A stretch of DNA of 64,000 nt from the NCBI GenBank assembly GCA_958510825.1, contig OY294044.1, positions 76,058,895 through 76,122,894 of the forward strand, written 5' to 3'. The position numbers and the translations under genes were made by a program. The notes under the pieces are model-generated. The model was not told the DNA's origin and did no database searches. It saw nothing but the letters and a program-made list of their open reading frames with translations. Each line of letters opens with the position of its first letter. Position 1 is the first letter of the stretch. Below are positions 44,488 to 55,792 of this stretch, one piece after another. The stretch comes from Brachypterus glaber. Lineage: Eukaryota; Arthropoda; Insecta; Coleoptera; Kateretidae.

Positions 44488-44989
44488 TTAGTAAAACAAT
44501 ATACTATTTTAAACCCTCTATATGATACCGTGTTTATCGAAATATACATTAACCCGCCAATACCCGCACGCATCTAACAGTTGCAGGCGTTACAATTTTT
44601 AAGGTTGAGGGCTAACGTTAACACATAATCTTTGGCCGTTTCCGGAATGATGCCAAATCATGCAAGAACAATGTGCCAAAATTGTTTAAGACCAATTAAC
44701 TAAATATTGTTTTTTTTTTATTTAAATTGTTAAATTTGATTTTTGTTTATGAAAGAAAATAACTGTTGAGTTTTTTCTTCTAGTCTGGATTTTCTTTTTT
44801 AGTTTAAAATTTCGTTGTATGTATTATTATAACAATAAATGATTTTTAATTAATATAAAGTTTGTTCTTTGGTAATAAACTATATAAAAATGTTAAAAAA
44901 TAACGGTTTTATTGACTTCAACCCTTATTTTATACATAATATTAAAAAAAAAACATTTTTTTGCTTATTGCCTTCGAGAGGATCAGTGC
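44488..44989. other. unassigned stretch
   Basis: A CCGCCAATACCCGCACGCAT block near 44553 is GC-rich. I see no gene. Confidence 0.3.
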
Positions 44990-45162
44990 GAGTATAGTTC
45001 TCGGCATGAAAGAAAGTCTCCGAAGTAAGTGGGAGGAATCATTTGCGCTCTCTTCTTTCCGTCAAGAGCGTTATAAGGCGTGCGTGCCTACATCGGGCCT
45101 CCCACTTGCACACACATTCCAAACATATTTCCCGTAGGGGTAGATCCGTGCGTCAAACTATA
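44990..45162. repeat. dispersed 170-bp repeat, copy 1
   Basis: Contains GGCATGAAAGAAAGTCTCCG, GAGGAATCATTTGCGCTCTC, TTCTTTCCGTCAAGAGCGTT, GCGTGCGTGCCTAC and TTGCACACACATTCC. The same order appears inverted at 57070-57240 and truncated at 61450-61503. GC content and conservation are unusual for the region. Confidence 0.7.
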
Positions 45163-45790
45163 TTAACGTCGGAAATAGGGTATTGGAGGGTTAAAGATAA
45201 TTTTTTTAATACTAACTAAAAACATTTGGTAATTAACTGCTACTGTTTGTTTAAAACAACATACTTAACTGTATTGAAAGCAAACAAAAAATAAAAAAAT
45301 AATATAAAATAAAAATAAAATAGTAAACATTATAAAAAATAATAATTTCATTCCTTTTATTGTATACGTAAATATACTCATTTCATTTATAAAATAAAAA
45401 CAAATCAAAAATTTATATAAATAAATAAACCAAATAAAAAAAATACCAAAAAATATTATTTTTTTTTGAAAGGCTATGGATTTGCTCCATAGAGGGTTAA
45501 ATACTTATTTAAAATATATTTTAATTTAAATAAGAGAAAGAATACAATAACTCACTTTTTGTTTCTTTCCGTGACTCGTCACATACGAGACGTCTTTAAA
45601 TATTAATCGCGGTCTAACAATCGATAAAAATTGTAACTTGGGATATGTAAACAAGCCTACTGATCGAATTTCTGAAGAAAAATAAGTCTACAAATATTTT
45701 ATTGATAGTTTCGTGCCTGTCAAATAATTTACTTGGTAAACAATTATCGGGACTCCCACTTGTAACCTACAAGTTTAGATTAAAAAAATA
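45163..45790. other. unassigned AT-rich stretch
   Basis: A-rich runs and AAATAAA simple sequence near 45290-45450. No gene. Confidence 0.3.
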
Positions 45791-47486
45791 CACTGCCCAG
45801 TAAAAGAGCTTTCCCATGTTACAACTCCAATTTACTTTTAGCAACCTTAAAAATATACCAATTTTCACGAAAACTACCCCCGCCCCTTACGTGGTGGAGT
45901 TAGAATTTTTGTATTATCAGATTCACTTTCAGCAACCTCAAAAAAACCAATACACCAATTTTCACATAAACTACCCCCGCCCCTCAGGGAGTGGCTTTAG
46001 ATTTTTTTATTATCAGGTTTACTTTCAACAACCTAAAAATCCCCAATAAACCAGTTTTCACGAAAACTATCCCCCGCTCCTTTGATGGTGGAGTTTTTTT
46101 ATAATCAGATTCACTTTCAGCAACCTCAAAAACCCATATATACCAATTTTGACGAAAATATTGAAAATATTTAAAAATAATTACCCCTCACCCCCTCGGG
46201 AATGGGAAAGCAATATAGAAAAGTATAACCTGAATTGCTTTCCCATTTTGAAAATTTTCAATATTTCGGAAAGCCTTGTATTAATGCAGAAGTTTTTATT
46301 TTTTTTTTCGTATTTTTGTGTTTTATGACGTTTTATGTCGATATAAATCAATTTCAAGCAAAAAAAAAAATTTTGGTCGGTTGGTCGGGCGGTCGGTCGG
46401 TCGGTCGATCGGTCTGTCCGGGAAATCTTGTGGGCACGATAACTTGAGAATGCTTTAAGCTAGAGACTTAAAATTTGGCATACAGGTATGTTATCAAAAG
46501 TTCCCGCTCGGGATTGTTTTTGGTGAACATGAGGATGCGGAAAGGGGGGAAAATGGCGATAAATACATTTTTTTTAGAATAATTTAAAAATAGCTATATA
46601 GGGATTTTTGAGGTTGCTGATATTGAATCTGATAATAGCATTTTTCTAACTCCACCCCCGAGGGGGTGAGGGGGTAAATATTTTTAAATAGCTTTAATAT
46701 TTTCTTCAAAATTGGTATATAGGGGTTTTTGGGGTTAACGAATATGAATCTGATAATAAAATTTTTCTAATTTCACCACCTGAGGGGTGGGGGGTAGTTT
46801 TTGTGAAAACTGGTATATTGGGGTTTTTGAGGTTGCTGAAAGTGAATCTGGTAATAAAAAAATCTAAATCCACCCCCTCAGGCGCGGTGGTAGTTTTCGT
46901 GAAAATTGATACATTGGGGTTTTTGAGGTTGCTGAAAGTGAATCTGATTATAAAAAAACCCTTACCCAACCTCCAAAGGGGCGGGGGTAGTTCTCATGAA
47001 AATTGGTATATTGGGGTTTTTCAGTTTTTGAAAGTGAATCTAATAATAAAAAAAATCTTACTCCACCCCCTGAGGGGCAGGGAGTAGGTTTCTTGAAAAT
47101 TTATATATTTGGGTTTTTGAGATCGCTTAAACTGAATCCTATAAATTTTCTAATTTCACTCCCCAATGGGTGGGGTTAGTTTTTTTAAAAAAGAGGTATA
47201 TTGGGGTTTTTAAAGTTGCTGAAAGTGAAACTGATAATAAAAAAATTCTAAATCCACTCCCTGAGGGGCGGGGGGTAGTTTTCGTGAAAATTGGTGTATT
47301 GGGGTTTTTGAGGTTGCTGAAAGTGAATCTGACAATAAAAAAGTCCAAACTCCACCACGTAAGGGGCGGGGGGTAGTTTTCGTGAAAACTGGTATATTTT
47401 TAAGGTTGCTAAAAGTAAATCTGATAATAAAAAATACATTTCACGCTCGGAGGTGAAAAATGGGAAAGCTCTTTTACTGGGCAGTG
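45791..47486. mobile_element. CACTGCCCAGTAAAAGAGC tandem-armed foldback, complete
   Basis: A perfect-looking terminal inverted repeat CACTGCCCAGTAAAAGAGCT(TTCCCAT) is flanked by TA on both sides (45789-45790, 47487-47488). The left arm (to about 46200) has four to five units of about 90 bp. The right arm (46590-47440) has about nine to ten units of the complement. Each unit contains TGAGGTTGCTGAAAGTGAAT, CTGATAATAAAAAAAT, a CCACCCCCTGAGGGGCGGGG hairpin block and GTTTTCGTGAAAATTGGTAT. Between the arms lies a core with a GTCG run and GGCACGATAACTTGAGAA. Translated open frames here are merely the repeat. The terminal TA pair suggests a Tc1/mariner-type source. Confidence 0.85.
46373..46500 (+). 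repeat. (GTCG)n/GTCTGTCC core with GATAACTT motif
   Basis: GGTCGGTCGGTCGATCGGTC is followed by GTCCGGGAAATCTTGTGG, CACGATAACTTGAGAATG and AGACTTAAAATTTGGCATAC. Similar cores occur at 29800-29880 (minus), 58195-58275, 62338-62420 and 62885-62985 (minus). Confidence 0.65.
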
Positions 47487-47817
47487 TATTTCTTATTTAG
47501 TTACCGAGAATTGCGAAACTCGCAGAACTCTACAATAACTATAGTTCATTTTTCAATCTTGCGTTTTTTGGGTTAAGTTAATCAAATGTAGGTACTGTAT
47601 TTTCCCTTTTAATAATTTTCACTATTATAATTTAATAATTTAAATTTTTTTGATAAAGTGTCCTATAATCTAATATTATTACAGTGATAAAACAAAACTA
47701 TAATTAAAACAGTAAATATTTACATACTATTATATAATATACTATTAATTATAATTTGTAGTTTTGGTATATGCGTCAACCATTCGTATAGCAAGAAAAA
47801 CTAAAACTGATGATATG
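47487..47817. other. unassigned AT-rich stretch
   Basis: No gene or repeat end is visible. Confidence 0.3.
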
Positions 47818-48075
47818 CGTGCCAATTCAGGCAGGGCTGAGGGCTTGGGTCACGGATTTGGCTGATTTTTGTGTGCAGCCCACCTATGCTAGAGAAAATG
47901 TTTTAAATTTTTTTCAAAAATTTAAAATTTCTCGAAAATGTGACATTGACGTGCAATAACTCAAAAACTATTTAACCTAGAGAACTGCGGTTTTCGCTAT
48001 TAAAAAAATCATATTTTTTACTATCGAATTTTATTAAATTAGTTTTGACAGCTTTTTGTTTTTTCAAGGTGGCGG
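47818..48075. mobile_element. large foldback family, single arm
   Basis: GATGATATGCGTGCCAATTC, CAGGCAGGGCTGAGGGCTTG, GTGCAATAACTCAAAAACTA, TTTAACCTAGAGAACTGCGG and a final TTTTTTCAAGGTGGCGGC match 31150-31648 and 52312-52625, here in forward orientation. Confidence 0.65.
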
Positions 48076-48351
48076 CGAAAATTTTTAAGCCCATGTTTCT
48101 CAAAAACTCCATTTTTTATTTTTTTGAAAATATTAGGATAAACTACTAATTACTTTTGATTAAAAAAATAAAAAAATAGCACTTTTTTGTTATTTCTTTG
48201 CTAGAACCAATAATATGGCCAACAAATGTAATTTTACCAACTTTTTCGAACTTTATTCGCAGTAGGCGTGGAAAATTTTTCGTTTACCGGTTAAAACTAC
48301 TGTCTGCATGTCTTATTTTATGCCCGTTTCATGATAATCGATTTTTAGGAT

Positions 48352-48940
48352 ATGGGTATTTCTGTACGAATCCATACCACCTTGGTGATTGAATGTCACG
48401 GATTTTCGTTAAACTTTTTTTATATTATCACCACTCTAATACTAAAAGCCTTATGCAAAAAAAAGAATTAAAAAAAAAATTGGCTGAGATATGATTTTTT
48501 TAAAATTTTGTAATTTTTCAATTTTTGACGATAAAGAAAACAGCTTTATTTTCAATTTATTACTATAAGTCTGACAATTTTAATCCAAATTTGATGAAAT
48601 TTGGTGCACCCATGTAAACTTAGATGAAAATCTTGAATTTTTTATAATTTTTTTTAATAGTGGGTTTCTGCTCTTCTTCTTCTTCTTCAAAAATATTTTT
48701 TTACGTTTTTTTATAACTATGTTTAACCCGATTTTTCGTAAAGTGCCCCCCCTACGATTATTCTCAAATTTTGGTCAAATGTACTTCTAAGTGTCCTTTT
48801 TTCAATGACCTAAAATTTATTCTGGGCAAATTAGGTTTACTATATATTTTAGCCATTTTAAATTTTTACGACAATAAGGAATTGTGCTGGAAATAGCTGT
48901 TTTACAAAAAAAGGCATATATTATTTTTTATATGTTTTTA
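48352..48940. repeat. left arm of a 0.6-kb inverted repeat
   Basis: Reverse complement of 51697-52266 at high identity, e.g. GTACGAATCCATACCACCTT, GATTGAATGTCACGGATTTT, TTTGGTGCACCCATG, CTCTTCTTCTTCTTCTTCAA and AATTGTGCTGGAAATAGCTG. The arms are separated by about 2.75 kb that includes a palindrome and a LINE. Confidence 0.8.
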
Positions 48941-49584
48941 ATAGTTTAGGTCAAATGCTTCATTTTAAGACAAAAACAAAATAATTAATTGTTGTTTTTT
49001 TTTTTTCAAAAAAGGCGTAAGTCCACAATTTTATTACTTTTTTATTTTTATACATTTTGTAGTTTGTACTTTAACATCAAAAACTATTTTTATTTATATG
49101 TTTTTTGGTTTTGTTTTTGATCTTAAAAATGCCTGAAAGTTGGTAAACTGTAGTAGAGTAAGAAACTTTTTTTTTGTTATATATCTTTTTTTAATTCGTA
49201 GCTCAGAGAAAAGTTTTCTATGCCGGGGATAAATCCTTAATAAAAATTAATTTAAAAAATATTAATTTATTTAACATACTAATTCTTTAATTTCCAATTT
49301 ATTTATGTCTTATTATTTAACTTAAATTATTATACAAAGCTTATCAAAATCTTTTAAATTTTTGTGAAGCGCATCCATCGCTAAAATATAATGAACTATT
49401 TTTTTATTTGCTTGTATTCCAAAGTGACATTGTTCGGTTAGAACTGTTAAGTTAAAAGTGACAATTTTGTTAACAGTTTGTCTTTTGTTTTACTTCGGCG
49501 TTCCCTTTTGGAAAATTGTATAGCGGTTGTGCTTGAAAAAACAAAAACAAAATTTTGTTGGCCACTTATGGAAAATTGTCAGAT
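48941..49584. other. spacer of the giant inverted repeat
   Basis: AT-rich, with no gene or repeat end visible. Confidence 0.3.
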
Positions 49585-49826
49585 AACCAAACCAACTTAA
49601 AACTAATTTTACCTATTACTTTTACCTTTTTGTGTTAAAATATGTTTAGAAGCGAAAAAAAAAATAGCGTATGATCCAAGGACGAGGAATATATCTCAAT
49701 CTCTGCATGCGACCGACCAACATTATTTCTCGTCCTTGGATCATACGCAATTTTTTTTTCGCTTCTAAACATATTTTAACACAAAAAGGTAAAAGTAATA
49801 GGTAAAATTAGTTTTAATTTGGTTCT
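49585..49826. mobile_element. 242-bp palindromic element
   Basis: Arms of about 100 bp: AACCAAACCAACTTAAAACT, TTTTACCTATTACTTTTACC, TTTTTGTGTTAAAATATG, TTTAGAAGCGAAAAAAAAAA and CGTATGATCCAAGGACGAG, mirrored. The loop is about 42 bases. Confidence 0.85.
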
Positions 49827-49849
49827 GTCTGTCTATTAAAAACATATCA

Positions 49850-51665
49850 ATTCAATTTCAATTCAATTTATTTCAAAATATACATCAAATACAATAAATA
49901 ATAGTACAATAGACCCGCCTAAACCATGGTTTGTGTGCGGTATCTCCTTAGTTATTTTACATTAATATTAAATATATAACAGTTTAAGACAATTGAATAG
50001 ATAATAGATGGTGGTACAAGAAGAAAGATTAAAGGTACATATTTGAAACAAAAAATAGGTAAGTAGATAGGTAAGTAAAATTATGTATTTTTGAATATGG
50101 TGTTTTGTATGTTATGAAAGTTACTAGTTATATATAATTTTAAATCTTTTTTTAAAATAGTTTTATTTTTATTTTTTTTAATACTTAAAGGTAAAATGTT
50201 GTAAATTTTAGGTGCAAAGTATAAAATGGAGTTCTGGGTATGGGATCTTTTAAAGAAAGGTATTAACATAGGAACATGAGATTGAGTTCTTGTGGAATAC
50301 AAGTGATGCTGTCTTGGTAAGTTTTCCGGTTTTGACAAAACCCATAAAGAAACTTGGTAAGTATATAATTGTTTAAAATGTAAAATATCTAAATCTTTAT
50401 AGAGTTTTTCTGTAGGATAAAGAAAGGGTTTTCTAAATAATATTTTTAACAAAGTATTCTGTGTTACTTTAAGTTGCAATAGATTGTTTTCAAATAGCCC
50501 ACCCCACAATAAGATGCCATACCTAATTATTGACTCAGCCAAGGCACTGTAGACCATATTTAATAGTTTTATATTCAAGATATCTCGGATTTGATAAAAT
50601 AGGTGCACGAGTTTTTTGAGACGATTATTAACGTATTTGACATGTACGTCCCACCTAAGATGCTGGTCAAGCATTAAACCTAAATATTTAATATCATTTA
50701 CTTTATCAACAACTTCACAATGACAGCTATTTTTTTTACTACAATTTTGTTTATGAATTTTTAAAATATTAAAATTTGGTTGACCAGTAGTTGTCAATGA
50801 AAAAGCAATATATTTAGTTTTTGTAACATTTAGACTTAAAAGACTATAGTCCAGCCAGTTCTTAATTTCGCTCATACCCGCTTCAGCCATTCCAAGTACT
50901 TCCTCCCAGGTCTCCCCCATAAATATCAAGGCGGTGTCATCAGCAAAAGATAAAATTTTACCTTTGATTTTAATATTATATATAGAATTAATATATATTA
51001 AAAAGAGTATAGGGCCCAATACTGTCCCCTGAGGTACACCCCTGGTTACAGTAATTGGGTCACTGAGTTTGTTGCCAATCTTGACACTTTGCGTTCGACC
51101 TAGAAGATAATCCTTAAAAATGGCCAGAGCAAGTCCCCGTACACCCATACTCTCCAATCTTTTCAATAGAATCTTATGGTCCACAGTATCAAATGCCTTG
51201 GCTAGGTCAAGAAATACAGCTAAGCATTTTTTATTGTCATTTATGCCCCTAATAACCCCGTCTACAAAGTTTAAGAGAGCATCTTTCTCAGCTTCGATTT
51301 TTCCTGAAACCATATTGAGAATTATTTAATAGTTTATTTTTTTCTAAAAATTCAACAAGGCGTTTTTTTATACACAGTTCAAGAATTTTCGCAAAGTTAC
51401 TAATTACAGATATAGGTCTGTAATAAGTAGTCTGCGATTTGTCGCCCGCTTTGTAGACAGGGGTTACCACAGACATTTTTAGAGCTAATGGTATTTTGCC
51501 ACTTACCAAAACTTGGTTAAAAATATGGGATAACGGTTTTAAGATACATGGGTGTATACTCTGTATTGTATTTGCTGATATGTCATCATGACCACTCGCA
51601 GATTTCTTTTTTAAACTAGCTATATGCCCTATTAACTCATTCACTGTAATGGGAGTCATAAACAA
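49850..51665 (-). pseudogene. LINE with reverse transcriptase, 5'-truncated and frameshifted
   Basis: On the minus strand, 51665-51288 encodes the fingers part of a reverse transcriptase, including KKKSASGHDDISANTIQSIH, YRPISVISNFAKILE and NSQYGFRKNRS. The frame then shifts near 51295 (a 2-base deletion fits) and continues 51313-50081. There it has motif A (FLDLAKAFDTVDH), GVPQGTVLGPILFLIYIN, the catalytic FADD block near 50940, the DIKYLGLMLD block and the thumb/C-terminal region. The domain order and motifs are those of Jockey/CR1-type non-LTR retrotransposons. No endonuclease is present, as expected for 5' truncation. The 3' UTR ends in an AATTG-rich simple tail (49853-49875). It lies inside the giant inverted repeat. 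Only one frame break over about 520 codons means a young insertion. Confidence 0.85.
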
Positions 51666-51696
51666 TGAGTTACGAATATAATATAATATAAAAAAT

Positions 51697-52266
51697 AATA
51701 TGTGCCTTTTTTTGTAAAACAGCTATTTCCAGCACAATTCCTCATTGTCGTTAAAATTTAAAATGGCTAAAATATATAGTAAACCTAATTTGCCCAGAAT
51801 AAATTTTAGGTCATTGCAAAAAGGACACTTAGAAGTACATTTGACCAAAATTTGAGAGAAATCGTAGGGGGGGCACTTTACGAAAAATCGGGTTAAACAT
51901 AGTTATAAAAAAACGTAAAAAAATATTTTTGAAGAAGAAGAAGAAGAGCAGAAACCCACTATTAAAAAAAATTATAAAAAATTCAAGATTATCATCTAAG
52001 TTTACATGGGTGCACCAAATTTCATCAAATTTGGATTAAAATTGTCAGACTTATAGTAATAAATTGAAAATAAAGCTGTTTTCTTTATCGTCGAAAATTG
52101 AAAAATTACAAAATTTTAAAAAAATCATATCTCAGCCAAAAATTTTTTTTTAATTCTTTTTTTTTGCATACGGCTTTTAGTATTAGAGTGGTGATAATAT
52201 AAAAAAAGTTTAACGAAAATCCGTGACATTCAATCACCAAGGTGGTATGGATTCGTACAGAAATAC
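51697..52266. repeat. right arm of the 0.6-kb inverted repeat
   Basis: Partner of 48352-48940. Ends with CATACCACC/GTACAGAAATACCCATAT at 52266 where pairing stops. Confidence 0.8.
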
Positions 52267-52311
52267 CCATATACAATAATATTGTAGAACAATATATTAT
52301 ATTGTGATGAT

Positions 52312-52625
52312 ATCCGCGCCGATCCAGGTAGGGCTGACGGCATGGGTCACGGATTTGTCTGATTATTTTTTTGTATGTAGCCCACCGATGTCTAAGAAAA
52401 ACTTCCACAGGATATTATTCAAAAACGTCCCGTTTCGAAAATATATTTTTTTAAATTTTTCTTAAAATTTTTTAAATTTGTTGAAAATTTGATATTGGCG
52501 TGCAATAACAAAAACTATTTAACCTAGAAATTTGCGATTTTCACCAATAAAAAAATCATATTTTTTCTATTAAATTTCATTAATTTAGTATCGATAGTTT
52601 TTTATTTTTTCAAGATGGCTGCAAA
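52312..52625. mobile_element. large foldback family, single arm
   Basis: CGCGCCGATCCAGGTAGGGC, ATGGGTCACGGATTTGTCTG, GTAGCCCACCGATG, AACTATTTAACCTAGAAATT and TTTTCAAGATGGCTGC, in the same orientation as 47818-48075. Confidence 0.65.
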
Positions 52626-53361
52626 AAAGTTTAAGGCTTTTGGTTTATTTCTTTTTTTATTGGAATTAAATCGGGTATTTTTTATCAAGTAATCCCTATC
52701 TGATTTTATTTTTTAATGCATTAACTGTATGTTTAGTTTTTTTTTTTTAAATTATATTACCTTTTATTTCATAAAATTTAAAAACACGAACATTGAATTT
52801 TTATTCAGTATCATTCTTTTTTAAATTCTTGGTAATCGATTTTCGATTATTAATAAATATTTTATTATAAAATACGTACTACGTGATATTATAATTTTTT
52901 AGTTTCGATTTTATCTTGTTATAATACTATATTATTTAAAAAAAAAAGTGTAGTCCATAGTTATTTAAGGTTAAACTAATCTGTTGATCTGGTATAGCAT
53001 AAATTTTTGCTGAAATAATCTTATATTTTAAAAGTATTAAAACAACGTTTTATAGCAATTCAAGTCAAGTGCTTTACCTGCAATACCGGGTGTGCCAGCT
53101 AACTAATCGTTTTTGAGTGCTATCCAAATAAATGTCAGTCAATATGCAACCAAAATGCTAATAGTAAAAAAAAAAATAAAAAAAAACAATGTACGATTAA
53201 ATATTTTTTTTCACTACTAGCTTTAGAACATACCATTATTTATCATGTTTTCAGACTGTGAAATCAATTTTCTTCATCTATAGATGCTGTATACAACAAT
53301 AATAATTTTTTCTCTCGTAGTAGGAGTAAATTTTATTACATTATAATGTATACATTAGATG
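52626..53361. other. unassigned AT-rich stretch
   Basis: No gene or element end is visible. Confidence 0.3.
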
Positions 53362-53625
53362 TTTGTTTAACCTCGTTCTATTCTACTTAATTAAGCATCC
53401 CCCAAGTCCAGGACTTGTGTGGGCTAGTAGTAGAGGGAACCACCGGCTTATACTGACTTTTGAACCAGTTTTTATAGGGAGTGTCCGCTTCACTTACGCC
53501 TTCGCCAAATTTCAATTATTAATTAACTGAAAAAGGCAAATCGGCGCCAGTGAGAATCGAACTCACGCTATTGGCTAGTAGACTTGTCATGTACAGACGC
53601 GGTAGACCACTACACCAATCCTCCC
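53362..53625 (-). mobile_element. tRNA-derived SINE, copy 2
   Basis: On the minus strand: GGGAGGATTGGTGTAGTGG (A box), GAGTTCGATTCTCACTGGCG (B box), GGCGAAGGCGTAAGTGAAGC, ACTACTAGCCCACAC and GGGATGCTTAATTAAGTAGA. It is about 90% alike to the copy at 34278 by eye. Confidence 0.85.
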
Positions 53626-54380
53626 GTTATAAACAAATGATTTCTGTCACTTTAGATGTTTCAATTCTTTGTGCAATTTTAACTAATTAAACCCAAGAAA
53701 ATAGCTTGAAACAACTTTTTATTTATTAAATATAATTAATTATAATTATTAACAATTAATACAATCGATAATTACCTAAATATTATAAAAAAATAAAAAA
53801 ACTAAATTTTTAAACGTCAGTTCAAAGTATTTATTTGAGCAAATGTCATTGATCAAGGCTACTTGATTTTTATGAAAAATTTTAAGAAATATCATTTCTA
53901 TTATTAATTTATTTTATTATTCGAATAAAAATAGTTAAATAGTGCTAGTAGTGAATAAAAATTAATATATAAACCACGGTAGAGAATACTATTATAGCCT
54001 CGCACTCTTTTATTATTGCTCTAGGTGAATATTAACTTCTCGAATTAAGGAGTTATTCTGATTTTTGGTTTAAAAATTTTTTTTTGCTCTTTGATTCTTA
54101 ATATGTGTAGAATACGCTCGTAAAATATTTTGACGTAATTTTTAACAAGATTGTTTTTGGTTTTTGTGCTATCGCTGGAACCGTTTGCCATGTTATTTAT
54201 GACTGCAAAGAAAAAAATTGTGAACTTTACCCAGAAAACCAAAATAGCTCGAAACTAGTGCACTAAATACGAGCTATTTTTATGGTCTATAAACATCCTT
54301 AAAATGTCCACATCCTTAAAATGTCCACAAATGCACACAACTAGCCCTAATAATACAGCCCGCATTTTTATTACTATTTT
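53626..54380. other. unassigned stretch
   Basis: AT-rich. A direct 16-bp duplication CCTTAAAATGTCCACA lies at about 54297-54328. No gene. Confidence 0.3.
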
Positions 54381-55601
54381 GCTTTCCCATTTTGAAAATT
54401 TTCAAAATTTCGGAAAACCTTATAGAGGAAATGCGCCTAATTTCGGATGGTTTGGATTTCGGATAGTAGTGTATTTAAGATACTGTCTGCAAAGGTAAAC
54501 AGAAACCTACTTTTATGTGAAGCCAAAAGTCAAACTAAATCCGTCCTGTAATATGATAACGGTAGAGCTTCTCCCCTTTAAATGGCAGCCCAAATCGTTT
54601 ATATTGCAAATGGCAGTTTTGTGCTCAGTTGCATTATTATGCTTGTTTATTTTATAAATAATCGTTATAAAAGTTCGTGATTCTGTCTTGGGTAAGTTAT
54701 GATGTTAGTTAAGTTGATCCACTATTCATAATTAAGCAATTTGAAAACGTAAACATTCTACAAATTTCTAATCTAAAAAGCAGAAAGTTGCCTAATTTCG
54801 GATAGACCATTTTTGTGCATTTGATTCCCAATTTCGGATATCCGCAAGGTAATTATTATTCAGGATAACCAACCATTAATTATTTTTTTTATAATGATAC
54901 AACAAACATAAGCAATGGGATCCAGATCTACTCTTGAAAATTTTTTTTCGGATATGTCCGAAATTAGGAGCCCTTTTTCAAATGCACAAAAATGCGCTGA
55001 TTTTTTTTAACCGTGATTTTTGGAAAAAATAAACTGTAATAAAATTGCTTTTATAATAAATCATGGTTCGCTATAATAAGTTGTATCTGGTTATATAAAA
55101 AAAAAATATCAAAAAGTAATGCCGAGTATTAAATATTGAATACATTGTAAATGGTATCCGAAATTAGGCGACTTTCCTCTATTCGTGCAAATTTTTTTTG
55201 GGTATTGTGGGGTAGTTTTCGTGAAAATTGGTATATTGGACTTTTTGAGGTTGCTGAAAGTGAATCTGATTATAAAAAAATTCTAACTCCACCCCCCAAG
55301 GAGCAGGTGTAGTTTTCTTGAAAGTTGGTATATTGGGGTTTTTCAGGTTGCTGAAACTGTATCCTATAATACCATTTTTCTAATTTCCCCCTAAGGGGTG
55401 GGGGGTTGTTTATATGAAAATTAGTATATTGAGGTTTTTGAGGTTGCTGAAAGAGAATCTGATAATAAAAAAATGTAACTCCACACCCTAAGAGGCGTGA
55501 AAACTGGTATATTTTTAAGTTTGCTAAAAGTAAATCTGATTATAAAAAATCCATTTTAGGCGCGGAGATGAAAAATTGGAAAGCTCTTTTACTGGGCAGT
55601 G
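54381..55601. mobile_element. tandem-armed foldback, copy split by a MITE
   Basis: GCTTTCCCATTTTGAAAATT (54381-54422) equals the core of the complete copy at 46240. After a nested MITE (54425-55179), right-arm units resume (GTTTTCGTGAAAATTGGTAT, TGAGGTTGCTGAAAGTGAAT) and end in GCTCTTTTACTGGGCAGTG followed by TA. Confidence 0.75.
54425..55179. mobile_element. 755-bp Tc1/mariner-type MITE nested in the foldback
   Basis: GAGGAAATGCGCCTAATTTC(GGAT) and GAGGAAAGTCGCCTAATTTC(GGAT) inward, flanked by TA (54423-54424, 55180-55181). AATTTCGGATA and its complement recur several times inside, with a further inverted pair around TTTGTGCATTTG. Confidence 0.75.
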
Positions 55602-55620
55602 TATTTTGATCCATTTAGAA

Positions 55621-55745
55621 ACCTAAAATAACATGCCATTTTCGATTAATAACAGATCGAAATGCTATTTTTAATCATAATAAGGTAAAAAATAGCATGA
55701 TATTTATGACCTAAATTATCTCGAAAATATCATGTTATTTTCTAC
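55621..55745. repeat. imperfect inverted repeat
   Basis: CTAAAATAACATGCCATTTT ... and its approximate complement ATATCATGTTATTTTCTACC, with inner ATGCTATTTTTAATC/GGTAAAAAATAGCAT pairing. Confidence 0.55.
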
Positions 55746-55792
55746 CTAGTTTAGTAGTATATATACTTGTATCACAACACACTTTTTTGTGT

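Noticed and set aside
46803..47087. Open frames on both strands through 45.8-47.4 kb with repeated FSNLKNPN-like peptides
   Set aside because: They are the translated tandem repeat units of the foldback arms, open only because the unit length keeps frame.
52106..52408. 100-codon minus-strand frame and the partly matching frame at 48198-48392
   Set aside because: Both fall in the arms of the 0.6-kb inverted repeat and show no domain.
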